64,000 nucleotides of DNA from an uncultured Eggerthellaceae bacterium (lineage in GTDB: Bacteria > Actinomycetota > Coriobacteriia > Coriobacteriales > Eggerthellaceae), in assembly GCA_905234785.1 (NCBI GenBank), contig CAJOIP010000002.1:1-64000 (forward strand). The letters are read 5' to 3'. Positions 1 through 8,143 of this stretch are shown piece after piece. The notes under the pieces are model-generated. The model had not been told where the DNA came from and searched no databases. It was given only the letters and a program-made list of their open reading frames with translations. The stretch's first letter is position 1, and each line of letters begins with the position of its first letter. A program made the translations under genes and the position numbers.

Positions 1-1
1 C

Positions 2-718
2 ATGGCCGATGACTACAAGTACAAGCGCGTGTTGCTGAAGCTTTCAGGCGAGGCGCTTGCCGGCGATTTGGGGTACGGCATCGACCCGAAAGTCGTCGAT
101 GACCTCGCCGAGCAGATAGCCGAAGTCGTGAACGACGGCGTGCAGGTGGCGGTCGTGGTCGGCGGCGGCAACATCTTCCGCGGCTTGGCGGGTTCGGCCG
201 AGGGCATGGACCGCGCGCAGGCCGACTACATCGGCATGCTCGCCACGGTCATGAACTCGCTCGCCCTGCAAGACGCGTTCGAGCGCCACGGCATCGCGAG
301 CCGCGTGCAGTCGGCCATCAACATGCTGCAGGTCTCCGAGCCCTACATCCGCCGCCGCGCCGAACGGCACCTCGAGAAGGGGCGCGTCGTCATCCTGGCG
401 GCCGGCACGGGCAACCCCTACTTCACGACCGACACCACGGCGGCGCTGCGCGCGTGCGAGCTGAACGTCGATTGCCTTATGAAGGCGACGAAGGTCGACG
501 GCGTGTACGATTCCGACCCGAAGAAGAACCCCGACGCTAAGAAGTTCGACAACATCTCGTACATGGAAGTGCTGAACAGGGGCCTGAACGTCATGGACGC
601 CACGGCCACGTCGCTGTGCATGGACAACAACATGCCCATGATCGTGTTCGACCTCACGGTCAGCGGGAACATCGCCCGAGCCCTGAAGGGCGAGAACGTC
701 GGCACCACGGTGGAATAG
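2..718 (+). CDS. pyrH: UMP kinase (uridylate kinase)
   Basis: Bacterial hexameric UMP kinase of the amino-acid-kinase fold, converting UMP to UDP with ATP in cytosolic pyrimidine nucleotide synthesis. The 238-residue length is normal. The N-terminal phosphate-binding stretch [12 protein letters not shown], the glycine loop [10 protein letters not shown] and the nucleotide-binding segment [13 protein letters not shown] are all present. The ATG at base 2 fits the family N-terminus, but the ribosome binding site lies outside the window. frr follows after 9 bp, the usual pyrH-frr pair, so co-transcription is likely. Nothing unusual. Confidence 0.97.
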   Translation: MADDYKYKRVLLKLSGEALAGDLGYGIDPKVVDDLAEQIAEVVNDGVQVAVVVGGGNIFRGLAGSAEGMDRAQADYIGMLATVMNSLALQDAFERHGIASRVQSAINMLQVSEPYIRRRAERHLEKGRVVILAAGTGNPYFTTDTTAALRACELNVDCLMKATKVDGVYDSDPKKNPDAKKFDNISYMEVLNRGLNVMDATATSLCMDNNMPMIVFDLTVSGNIARALKGENVGTTVE

Positions 719-727
719 GAGACGAGG

Positions 728-1288
728 ATGGATTACGAAGAGATCATGATGACCGCCGAGGAGCGCATGGAAAACGCCCTCGATGCCCTCGGGTCCGCGT
801 TTGCGGCCGTGCGCACGGGCCGAGCGAACGCGCGCGTGCTCGACCGCATCAAAGTCGACTACTACGGCGCTATGACGCCGATTAACCAGCTCGCAGGCGT
901 GAAGACGCCCGATGCGCGCCTGCTCGTCATCGAGCCGTGGGACAAAAGCGCGCTCAAGGCCATCGAGAAGGCCATCCAGGAAAGCGACCTGGGCGTGACG
1001 CCCAGCAACGACGGGGCCGTCATCCGCCTGCCGTTCCCCGAGCTCACCGAGGAGCGCCGTCGGGAACTCGCCAAGCAGTGCAAGGGTTATGCGGAAGATG
1101 CCCGCGTGTCGGTGCGCAACGCCCGCCGCGATGCCAACACCGCGCTTTCCAAGGCCGAGAAGGCAGCTGAGATCACCGAAGACGACTTGCGCGGCGGGGA
1201 GGCCGATGTGCAGAAGCTCACCGACAAGTACATCGCCAAGATCGACGACGCCTACAAGGCCAAAGAAGCCGAGCTGATGGAAGTGTAA
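728..1288 (+). CDS. frr: Ribosome recycling factor
   Basis: RRF (186 aa, standard length) works with EF-G to split post-termination ribosomes. Recognisable stretches are the N-terminal helix ending VRTGRANARVLD, the domain II segment YYGAMTPINQLA and the C-terminal three-helix-bundle segment RRELAKQCKGYAEDARVSVR. The ATG at 728 is preceded by GGAGACGAGG as a Shine-Dalgarno region. It sits between pyrH and uppS with about 10 bp on each side, consistent with one operon. Confidence 0.97.
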   Translation: MDYEEIMMTAEERMENALDALGSAFAAVRTGRANARVLDRIKVDYYGAMTPINQLAGVKTPDARLLVIEPWDKSALKAIEKAIQESDLGVTPSNDGAVIRLPFPELTEERRRELAKQCKGYAEDARVSVRNARRDANTALSKAEKAAEITEDDLRGGEADVQKLTDKYIAKIDDAYKAKEAELMEV

Positions 1289-1298
1289 GGGGTTTCGC

Positions 1299-2066
1299 AT
1301 GTTCGCGAAACCGATTCAGGACATATACCCGAACCCGCCGGCTGGGCTCGACCCGCGCGCGCTCGACGAGGCGCGCGTGCCCAAGCACGTCGCCGTCATC
1401 ATGGACGGAAACGGCCGTTGGGCGAAGAAGCGCGCGCTCAACCGCCTTCGCGGCCACAAGGCCGGCATCGAGGCCGTGCGCGAGACCATCCGCGCGGCCA
1501 GCGATTCGGGTGTGCGGTACCTGACGATCTACTCGTTTTCAACCGAGAACTGGAAGCGCCCCGACGACGAGGTCGAGGGCCTGATGGAGCTCTTCGCGAA
1601 GACCATGCTCGCCGAGGTCGACGGCCTTCACGAAGAGCACGTCCGCGTGAAGACGATCGGTGACATGTCGCGGCTTCCGGCAGACACGCGCGAGGCGTTC
1701 GAGGAAGCATGGGAGAAGACGCGCGACAACGACGGCATGACGCTCGTCGTGGCCGTCAACTACGGCTCGCGCCAGGAAATCCTGCATGCTGTCGAGCGCA
1801 TTGCCGAGAAGGCGGCGGCCGACGGGGCCGTTCCCGCCATCACCGAGGAAGCGTTCGAACGTGGGCTCTACACCGCCGACATTCCCGACCCCGAGCTGCT
1901 CATCCGCACGTCGGGCGAGATGCGCGTGTCGAATTTCCTGCTCTGGCAACTCGCGTACACCGAGTTCTACTGCACCGACGTGCTCTGGCCCGATTTCGAC
2001 CGCTACGAGTTTCTGCGGGCGCTGCTAACCTATCAGCAGCGCGACCGCCGTTTCGGGGCGGTGTAG
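1299..2066 (+). CDS. uppS: Isoprenyl transferase (undecaprenyl diphosphate synthase)
   Basis: cis-Prenyltransferase that condenses isopentenyl diphosphate onto farnesyl diphosphate to make the C55 carrier lipid for cell-wall synthesis. Family motifs are clear: the catalytic VAVIMDGNGRWAKKR near residues 30-45, SFSTENWKRP, and the C-terminal ELLIRTSGEMRVSNFLLWQ followed by YTEFYCTDVLWPDF. The 255-residue length is typical. The carrier-lipid function is inferred from context; short-chain cis-prenyltransferases share these motifs. It lies between frr and cdsA, with only 3 bp to cdsA. Confidence 0.95.
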   Translation: MFAKPIQDIYPNPPAGLDPRALDEARVPKHVAVIMDGNGRWAKKRALNRLRGHKAGIEAVRETIRAASDSGVRYLTIYSFSTENWKRPDDEVEGLMELFAKTMLAEVDGLHEEHVRVKTIGDMSRLPADTREAFEEAWEKTRDNDGMTLVVAVNYGSRQEILHAVERIAEKAAADGAVPAITEEAFERGLYTADIPDPELLIRTSGEMRVSNFLLWQLAYTEFYCTDVLWPDFDRYEFLRALLTYQQRDRRFGAV

Positions 2067-2069
2067 CGC

Positions 2070-3086
2070 ATGGCCGAGCGGTTCGACGAAGAGCTTGAGG
2101 AGCGCCAAACGGTTCGCAGGCGCCGGAGGGCGGCCGAGCAGGCCGAGCCTCAATTCGCGCCCGAGCCGCTGAAGACGACGCGCACGGGCGAGCCGAAGGA
2201 AACGAAGCACCGCGCCCGCAAGGTGAAGGAGAAGGCGTACGAGAAGACGCCCGAGCGCTTCAAGAACGCAAGCTCCTTCCAGGTGAGGTTGCGCACGGGC
2301 ATCGTGTACGTGGGCCTCAACGTCATCTGCATCCTGCTCAGCGACATCACGACCATGCTCATCCTGGCGGCGACGGCGGGCGTGTGCGCGGGCGAGTTCT
2401 ATTACATGCTGCGCTCCGACGCGAAGATGCCCAACGAGTTCATCGGCGTCATCGCCGCCGTGATGTATCCCGTTTCCGCGTACTTCCTCGGGGTGATCGG
2501 CTTGCTGTACGTCACGCTCGCGTTCCTGCTGGCCGTCACCATATGGTACGTGTACTGGCTGCGCGCCCGCGTGTCAGACGTGGGCGTGTGCCTGTTCGGC
2601 GCCATGTACACGGGCTTGCAGCTGTCGGGCCTGCTGTTCATCCGCATGGCCGTCGGCGGCATTTGGAGCGGCGTACTCGTGCTCGTCATCTTCGCGAGCA
2701 TCTGGTTCAACGACGCCGGGGCTTACCTCGTCGGCTCCCGCATCGGCAAGCACAAGCTCGCGCCGCGCACGTCTCCCAACAAGAGCTGGGAGGGCTTCAT
2801 CTTCGGGCTCATCGTGTCGATGGGGTTCTGGTGCATCCTGCTGGTTATCCCAGGCGTACATATCGAGCTGTGGCAATGCCTCGTCTTCGGGTTGGTCTGC
2901 GGCCTCACGAGCGTGCTCGGCGACTTGTGCGAGAGCCGCATCAAGCGCTCGGTTGGCTTCAAGGATTCCGGCACCATCATGCCCGGCCACGGCGGCCTGT
3001 TCGACCGCTGCGATTCGCTCATGCCCACGGCTGTGGCTTCCGCCCTCCTCCTGTTCGGAGCCGGCTGCCTGCCGATGCCGTTCTAA
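2070..3086 (+). CDS. cdsA: Phosphatidate cytidylyltransferase (CDP-diglyceride synthase)
   Basis: Integral membrane enzyme that makes CDP-diacylglycerol from phosphatidate and CTP for phospholipid synthesis. The signature is present as SRIKRSVGFKDS followed by PGHGGLFDRCD near the C-terminus. About seven hydrophobic segments start near residue 75. The first 70 residues are an unusually charged, basic and glutamate-rich cytosolic extension (e.g. RRRRRAAEQAEP) that is absent from short CdsA proteins such as E. coli's; its role is unknown. The gene starts 3 bp after uppS and converges on the minus-strand GGDEF gene with a 12-bp gap. Confidence 0.95.
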   Translation: MAERFDEELEERQTVRRRRRAAEQAEPQFAPEPLKTTRTGEPKETKHRARKVKEKAYEKTPERFKNASSFQVRLRTGIVYVGLNVICILLSDITTMLILAATAGVCAGEFYYMLRSDAKMPNEFIGVIAAVMYPVSAYFLGVIGLLYVTLAFLLAVTIWYVYWLRARVSDVGVCLFGAMYTGLQLSGLLFIRMAVGGIWSGVLVLVIFASIWFNDAGAYLVGSRIGKHKLAPRTSPNKSWEGFIFGLIVSMGFWCILLVIPGVHIELWQCLVFGLVCGLTSVLGDLCESRIKRSVGFKDSGTIMPGHGGLFDRCDSLMPTAVASALLLFGAGCLPMPF

Positions 3087-3098
3087 GCGCGGCGTAGC

Positions 3099-4364
3099 TT
3101 ACAGGTTGTCGTGGAATATGTGGCAAGCCTTGCCGGCGCGCTTGGCTTCGTACAGAGCGTCATCGGCATGCTTCACTGCCTCGTCGACGTCCAATCCATC
3201 CTTCTGAGACGAAACGCCGATGCTCGCCGTCAGCATGATGGGGCACTTCTCGTCCGTCCATTCCTGAAGCGTGCGCTGGAACTCGTGCAGGTTGTCGTCT
3301 TCGACGAGCTCGCTTGCCTTGTTCGAGACCACGACGATGAACTCGTCGCCGCCCCAGCGGATGACCGGGCAGTTAGGGAAGCACTTGTGAAGCGCGCCGG
3401 TCGTGACGAGCAGCGCGTTGTCGCCTTCGTCGTGGCCGCTGCCGTCGTTGATGTCCTTGAAGTTGTCGAGGTCGACGAGCACGAACGACACCGGGCCTTC
3501 GTCTTTGTGCTCCTCGAGGTACTCGTAGAAATAGCGGCGGTTGTACAGGCCGGTGAGGTAGTCGGTGCGGGCGTTCAGCCATGCCAGGTGCTTCAGCTCG
3601 CGCTCGACTGTGACATCGTGCGCGAAACCTGACGTGCCCAGGATCGTGCCGTCTTCGTCGTAGATGGGCGTCTTGTACGTGTCGAACGTGCGGATCTCGC
3701 CATGCGTGCTGACGAGCTCGTCGCATCGCGTCGTGGTGCCGGCGTTGATGGCCACGTTGTCGGATTCCTGGCACGTGAGCTCCGCCTTGTCCCAGTCTTC
3801 CTTGGGAACGCTCCAAATGTAGTTGTGGAATTGGCCGGTCACGTCTTCGCGGGTCTTGCCGACGATGTCGCAGAAATACGAGTTCACCTTCACGTGCTCG
3901 CCGTCGATGGCTTTGAACCAGATCATCTCGGGGGCGGAGTCGATCAGCGTGTCGAGGTACGCGCCCGTGATGTACGAATCGGCTTGATCCTTCGCGAGCT
4001 TCACGACGTTGCCGAACTCGAATTCAGCGCAAGAGGGGGAAAGCGGGGCAGGCCAGAGCGCGTCGACGAGCGCGAATTGCCCGGGCGTCCAGCCGGCGAT
4101 GTCGCCGTGCGATACGACGAGCGCGAGTCCGCGGTAGCCGTGCTTGCCCTCGTGCGTGGCAGCGGAGAGCTCTTCGAGCGAAACGCCTCCGAGCGCATCG
4201 AACGCGGCGATGACGACGGAGCACGACCGCGCGACCTCGAGGTCGACTGCGTCTGCGCGTTCGAATTCGAACGTGAAGCGATGTGGCGCCGCCTGCGACT
4301 CGATGGCGCTTGCGACGGAGTCCTCGAGCCCGAATAACGCGATTCTGAGCGTGCGGTTGTACAT
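3099..4364 (-). CDS. PAS-GGDEF diguanylate cyclase
   Basis: Predicted cytosolic diguanylate cyclase making cyclic di-GMP from two GTP. From ATG 4364 (Shine-Dalgarno GAGGGGTG) it has 421 residues; the longer track ORF is rejected because it crosses the likely promoter region. Residues 1 to about 125 form an N-terminal domain of unclear family, perhaps receiver-like, without an obvious phospho-acceptor. A PAS domain follows (LIDSAPEMIWFKAIDGE). The C-terminal GGDEF domain has DLDNFKDINDGSGHDEGD and an intact active loop VIRWGGDEFIVVV. No RxxD inhibitory I-site is seen five residues before GGDEF, so product inhibition may be absent. There is no EAL domain. It is inverted relative to all neighbours, inside a normally contiguous cdsA-dxr pair. 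Confidence 0.9.
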   Translation of the reverse strand: MYNRTLRIALFGLEDSVASAIESQAAPHRFTFEFERADAVDLEVARSCSVVIAAFDALGGVSLEELSAATHEGKHGYRGLALVVSHGDIAGWTPGQFALVDALWPAPLSPSCAEFEFGNVVKLAKDQADSYITGAYLDTLIDSAPEMIWFKAIDGEHVKVNSYFCDIVGKTREDVTGQFHNYIWSVPKEDWDKAELTCQESDNVAINAGTTTRCDELVSTHGEIRTFDTYKTPIYDEDGTILGTSGFAHDVTVERELKHLAWLNARTDYLTGLYNRRYFYEYLEEHKDEGPVSFVLVDLDNFKDINDGSGHDEGDNALLVTTGALHKCFPNCPVIRWGGDEFIVVVSNKASELVEDDNLHEFQRTLQEWTDEKCPIMLTASIGVSSQKDGLDVDEAVKHADDALYEAKRAGKACHIFHDNL

Positions 4365-4589
4365 GGAACACCCCTCGTCGGTTCTGTAGTTTATGCAGGA
4401 AACCATCATACACTTATATTCTGAAAAGTAGTCGAGTGCGCAGCCGATGCCCTCAAGTGTTTCGTTTCTGATGATTTCAGGTTGGCTGTTCGTAGGCTGC
4501 CATTTTTTAAAAGCACGTGGGCGATATACAATGCGCATGGCTGCGCATTGCGCATGCGCAGCGCTCAGGCGTAAATCGGAGGTGTTCTC
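4365..4589. promoter_or_regulatory. Divergent intergenic region between GGDEF gene and dxr
   Basis: A 225-bp AT-richer gap separating divergent genes. Toward dxr there is a TATACAAT block (4525-4532) as a -10 candidate with only a T-tract at -35. Just downstream is a run of GCGCAT palindromes: ATGCGCAT at 4531-4538, TGCGCA at 4542-4547 and the 12-bp TGCGCATGCGCA at 4549-4560. Toward the GGDEF gene there is an AT-rich stretch near 4410-4425 but no convincing -35/-10 pair. The dxr ribosome binding site is GGAGGTG at 4577-4583. Confidence 0.4.
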
Positions 4590-5771
4590 ATGGTGCGCAA
4601 CATCGCGCTTCTCGGCTCAACGGGCTCGATTGGCACGCAAACCCTCGACGTCGCGCGACGCCATTCCGACAAGGTGAAGGTCGTCGCATTGGCGGCCGGC
4701 CGGCGCGGTGCAGAGGCATTTGCGCAGGCGGAGGAATTCGGCGCGCGTTTCGTGGCGCTCGGGCACGAGGCGCCCGGGTTGGAGGTTCCCGCCGGTGTGG
4801 ACGTCGCGTATGGCGCGCAGGCGGTCGCGGACCTCGTCGCGCTTCCCGAGGTCGACGTCGTCGTGAACGCGCTTGTGGGCGCGGCGGGCTTGCGGGCCAG
4901 CTACGAGACGCTGCGCGCAGGCAAGGTACTGGCGCTCGCCAACAAGGAATCGCTCGTGGTGGGCGGCGACCTCATCATGCCGCTTGCAGCACAGGTCGAC
5001 GAGCAGCGCCGAGCAGCCGGGCTCGCGCCTGCCCATGGGCCTGCCGGCGCGCTCATGCCCATCGACTCGGAGCACGGCGCGATTTACCAGTGCCTCATCG
5101 GCGAGGCGAGGCGGGAAGTGTCGCGGTTGTGGGTGACGGCATCGGGCGGCCCGTTCAGGGGGCGCACGCGCGACGAGCTGCGCGACATCACGGCGGCGCA
5201 GGCGCTCGCTCACCCCACGTGGAACATGGGGCCGAAGATCACGATCGACTCGTCAACGCTCATGAACAAGGGGCTCGAGGTCATCGAGGCTCATCACCTG
5301 TTCGACATGCCCTACGACCGCATCAGCGTCGTCGTGCAGCCGCAAAGCGCCATCCATTCCATGGTGGAGTTCTCCGACGGCTCGGTGAAGGCTCATTTGG
5401 GGACGACGGACATGCGCATCCCCATCCAGTACGCGCTGTCGTACCCCGAGCGCTGGGACGCGCCCGTCGAGCCGCTCGATTTCACGGCGCTGGGAAGCTT
5501 GGGGTTCGCCGCTCCCGACATCGAGACGTTCAAGTGCTTGGCGCTTGCGCGTGCGGCAGGCGAGCGCGGCGGCACGCTGCCCTGCGCTATGAACGCCGCC
5601 AACGAGGTTGCGGTTGCCGCGTTCCTCGAGGGGAAGGGCTCGTATCTGGGCATTGCCGAATGCGTCGAGGCGGTCATGGAAGCGCACGACGTGCAGGCGG
5701 TCGAGTCAATCGAGCAGCTTCTCGAAATCGACGCCTGGGCCCGCCGCGCAGCGTCCGAGAACGTAAGTTAA
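4590..5771 (+). CDS. dxr: 1-deoxy-D-xylulose 5-phosphate reductoisomerase
   Basis: IspC, the committed step of the MEP isoprenoid pathway: NADPH-dependent rearrangement and reduction of DXP to MEP. Motifs are the N-terminal NADPH-binding loop LLGSTGSIGTQTLDV, the metal/substrate segment LMPIDSEHGAIYQCL, the loop ASGGPFRG and TIDSSTLMNKGLEVIEAHHLF. Length is 393 aa. ATG 4590 has GGAGGTG seven bases upstream. The pathway partner ispG lies two genes downstream and uppS upstream uses the pathway product, so isoprenoid supply and use are clustered here. Confidence 0.97.
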   Translation: MVRNIALLGSTGSIGTQTLDVARRHSDKVKVVALAAGRRGAEAFAQAEEFGARFVALGHEAPGLEVPAGVDVAYGAQAVADLVALPEVDVVVNALVGAAGLRASYETLRAGKVLALANKESLVVGGDLIMPLAAQVDEQRRAAGLAPAHGPAGALMPIDSEHGAIYQCLIGEARREVSRLWVTASGGPFRGRTRDELRDITAAQALAHPTWNMGPKITIDSSTLMNKGLEVIEAHHLFDMPYDRISVVVQPQSAIHSMVEFSDGSVKAHLGTTDMRIPIQYALSYPERWDAPVEPLDFTALGSLGFAAPDIETFKCLALARAAGERGGTLPCAMNAANEVAVAAFLEGKGSYLGIAECVEAVMEAHDVQAVESIEQLLEIDAWARRAASENVS

Positions 5772-5788
5772 GTGGCGTTTTCCAACCG

Positions 5789-5819
5789 TTGAGTTTCGCC
5801 TGAAGCGCTCGCTTATAAT
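5789..5819 (+). promoter_or_regulatory. Promoter of the site-2 protease gene (TTGAGT/TATAAT)
   Basis: A perfect -10 hexamer TATAAT at 5814-5819 with a TTGAGT -35 candidate at 5789-5794; the 19-bp spacer is a little long. The expected transcription start, six to eight bases past the -10, falls on or beside the ATG at 5827, and no ordinary Shine-Dalgarno precedes that ATG. This suggests a leaderless transcript. Confidence 0.5.
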
Positions 5820-5826
5820 GGAGCGC

Positions 5827-6936
5827 ATGGATATCCTGCTCACAGTGCTTTCGGCGGTCGTCGTGCTCGCGTTCCTCGTGTTCATTCACGAGGGCGGGCA
5901 TTTCGTGGCAGCGCGCGCGTTCGGCGTGCGCGTCACCGAGTTCATGATCGGCCTTCCCGGCCCGAGCGCCGGCGTGAAGCGCGGCGAGACCACATTCGGG
6001 GTCACGGCCGTTCCCCTTGGCGGATATGCGCGCGTATGCGGTATGGAGCCGGGCGAGATGAGCCCGTATTTGCAGGCTGTCATGACAAGCGTGTACGCCC
6101 GCGGAACGGCGCTCATGGAAGACGTCGCGCGCGATTGCGGCATTTCCGATGACGAGGCGTACGAAGCGCTCGAGGAGCTAGTCGAATGGGGCACGGTCAC
6201 CGGGCCCAAGAAAACCGACGAGTACAACATGTACCGCACGCCTGGCTTCAAGCCGACAGGGCGCATGCGCCGCAAGGCCCTTCAGGCCGGAATCGAGGCG
6301 CCCGTGTACGCCGAAGGCCAGCCGCGCCCGCTGGACGATCCGGTCGAGGCGTTCAAGCGGGAGTATTCCCAGCAGTACCGCTCGCTTCCGTTCTGGAAGC
6401 GCACGGTCATCCTCGTGGCGGGGCCTGGCGTGAACCTGTTGTTCGCCATTTTGGCGTTCGTGCTCATCTACTCCGTCATCGGGTTCGACTACCAAGACGC
6501 CGCGACGGGCGACGTTTCGCACATCACCGTATCGCCCTTGCGCGCCGTCCAAGCCGGGTTCATGTACATCGGCATGGTCGTGCAGGCCGTTGCGGGCCTG
6601 TTCAACCCCCAAACCGCCGCCGAGACGGTCTCGCAATCGACGAGCGTCGTCGGCATCGCCGTCATGTCGCGCAACGCGTTCGAGGCGGGCCTCACCGACG
6701 CGCTGTTCTTCACGGCGATGCTCTCGGTATCGCTCGGCGTCATGAACATGCTGCCCATTCCACCGCTCGATGGCGGCAAGTTCGTCATCGAGGTGTACCA
6801 GCGCATCCGCCGCAAGGTCGTGTCGCTGCGCGTCGTGAACTACGTATCGTGGGCGGGTGTGGCCCTGTTCACGCTGTTCTTCATCGTCATGATGAACCAG
6901 GACATTCAACGATTCGTTTTCGGAAACTGGGGTTAG
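5827..6936 (+). CDS. M50-family site-2 protease (RseP/RIP-like), PDZ-less
   Basis: Intramembrane zinc metalloprotease of the RseP/SpoIVFB group. The first membrane segment carries FIHEGGHFVAARAFGV, with the HExxH zinc motif about 20 residues in. Late in the protein are VAGPGVNLLFAI and the third-ligand segment MNMLPIPPLDGGKF, then a final membrane helix. Between the HExxH helix and FWKRTVILVAGPG is about 130 residues resembling a winged-helix segment (YARGTALMEDVARDCG, EALEELVEWGTVTGPKK). The periplasmic PDZ domain usually found after NLLFAI is missing; only about 30 residues separate it from the next helix. ATG 5827 is preferred because TATAAT overlaps the alternative ATG at 5818. It sits between dxr and ispG, the classical position. 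Confidence 0.88.
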   Translation: MDILLTVLSAVVVLAFLVFIHEGGHFVAARAFGVRVTEFMIGLPGPSAGVKRGETTFGVTAVPLGGYARVCGMEPGEMSPYLQAVMTSVYARGTALMEDVARDCGISDDEAYEALEELVEWGTVTGPKKTDEYNMYRTPGFKPTGRMRRKALQAGIEAPVYAEGQPRPLDDPVEAFKREYSQQYRSLPFWKRTVILVAGPGVNLLFAILAFVLIYSVIGFDYQDAATGDVSHITVSPLRAVQAGFMYIGMVVQAVAGLFNPQTAAETVSQSTSVVGIAVMSRNAFEAGLTDALFFTAMLSVSLGVMNMLPIPPLDGGKFVIEVYQRIRRKVVSLRVVNYVSWAGVALFTLFFIVMMNQDIQRFVFGNWG

Positions 6937-7042
6937 CGCTGTCCTGGCATTCCGCCTCGGCTTTCAAGCATCGCTCGCGGTGCGAAGGCCGCTACGCTTA
7001 AGCTTTCAAGCCGGTTCGGGGCACCAGGACAACGCTAACCGA

Positions 7043-7048
7043 TACAAT
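7043..7048 (+). promoter_or_regulatory. -10 box upstream of ispG
   Basis: TACAAT at 7043-7048, seven bases before the in-frame ATG at 7055. No good -35 was found. It argues that the upstream in-frame ORF-track start at 6980 is not used, because that start lies upstream of the likely transcription start. Confidence 0.35.
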
Positions 7049-7084
7049 GGGCCCATGAGATTGGCTCTTGCGGGAGGAGATGCT

Positions 7085-8143
7085 TTGAAGCCGAACGAGC
7101 ATACGCGCCAAGTGCGGGTCGGGTCGGTGCCGATGGGCGGAGGCGCGCCCGTCGTCGTGCAGTCGATGCTGAACATGCCGCCAGACGATGTCGAGGCGAA
7201 CCTGCGCCAAATCGAGGCGCTTGCGGAAGCAGGCTGCGAGATCGTGCGCATGGCCATTCCGAACCGCGCGAGCCTCGGCACGTTCGAGGCGGTTTGCGCG
7301 CGCTCGCCGCTTCCCGTGGTGGCCGACGTGCATTTCGACCCCGTCATCGCCATCGAGGCTGCACGGCGCGGCGCCGCGAAGCTGCGCATAAACCCCGGAA
7401 ACGTCGGCGGCCTCGAAGCGACCGAGCCCATCCTCGACGCGGCAGGCGAAGCGGGCATTCCCATCCGCATCGGCGTGAACGCAGGGTCGCTCGACCAGGA
7501 GCTTGCCGCGCGCGCCGACCTTTCGCTTCCCGAGAAGCTGGCGGCATCGGCGGCGCAATATGCCAGCTTCTGCGAGGAATACGGGTTCTGCGACCTCGTC
7601 ATTTCCGCGAAGGCGCACGACGTCATGACCACGGTGAGCACGTACCGGCTGCTCGCTCGCGAACTTCCGCACATTCCGCTGCACATCGGCATAACCGAGG
7701 CGGGCACGCAGTTCCAGGGCATCGTGAAGTCTGCGAGCGGTTTGGGCATCCTGCTCGAAGAGGGCATCGGCGACACCATGCGCATATCGCTGACCGACGA
7801 CCCCGTGAACGAGATCCGCGCCTGCTGGGCGCTTCTGGCCGCACTCGATTTGCGTCGCCGCGGCCCGGAAATCATAAGCTGCCCGACGTGCGGACGTTGC
7901 CAGGTGAACCTGATAGAATTGGCCGGGCAGGTGGAAGAGCGCCTGCGCGCCGTGAAGGCGCCCGTGAAGGTCGCCGTCATGGGCTGCGTGGTGAACGGGC
8001 CAGGCGAAGCGCGCGATGCCGATATCGGCGTTGCGTGCGGAGCGGGCTCGGGCGCCGTGTTCGCAAAGGGAGAAGTCGTCCGCAAGGTCGCCGAAGCCGA
8101 CATCGTGGACGCGTTGATGGAAGAGATTGGAAAACTGCAATGA
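7085..8143 (+). CDS. ispG: (E)-4-hydroxy-3-methylbut-2-enyl-diphosphate synthase
   Basis: IspG/GcpE, a [4Fe-4S] enzyme reducing MEcPP to HMBPP, the penultimate MEP-pathway step. The TIM barrel begins VRVGSVPMGGGAPVVVQSM. The iron-sulfur ligands are visible as CPTCGRCQVNL and, about 45 residues later, CVVNGPGEARDADIG. TTG 7085 has a strong Shine-Dalgarno (GGGAGGAG at 7072-7079, five-base spacing) and gives 352 aa. An in-frame ATG at 7055 sits just after a -10 box and could be a leaderless start adding ten residues; the track start at 6980 is rejected. The stop overlaps the proS ATG (ATGA), suggesting translational coupling. Confidence 0.95.
   Translation: MKPNEHTRQVRVGSVPMGGGAPVVVQSMLNMPPDDVEANLRQIEALAEAGCEIVRMAIPNRASLGTFEAVCARSPLPVVADVHFDPVIAIEAARRGAAKLRINPGNVGGLEATEPILDAAGEAGIPIRIGVNAGSLDQELAARADLSLPEKLAASAAQYASFCEEYGFCDLVISAKAHDVMTTVSTYRLLARELPHIPLHIGITEAGTQFQGIVKSASGLGILLEEGIGDTMRISLTDDPVNEIRACWALLAALDLRRRGPEIISCPTCGRCQVNLIELAGQVEERLRAVKAPVKVAVMGCVVNGPGEARDADIGVACGAGSGAVFAKGEVVRKVAEADIVDALMEEIGKLQ

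Noticed and set aside
7294-8139. Extended 864-aa start for proS
   Set aside because: The first 282 residues are an out-of-frame reading of ispG; the family N-terminus begins at ATG 8140.
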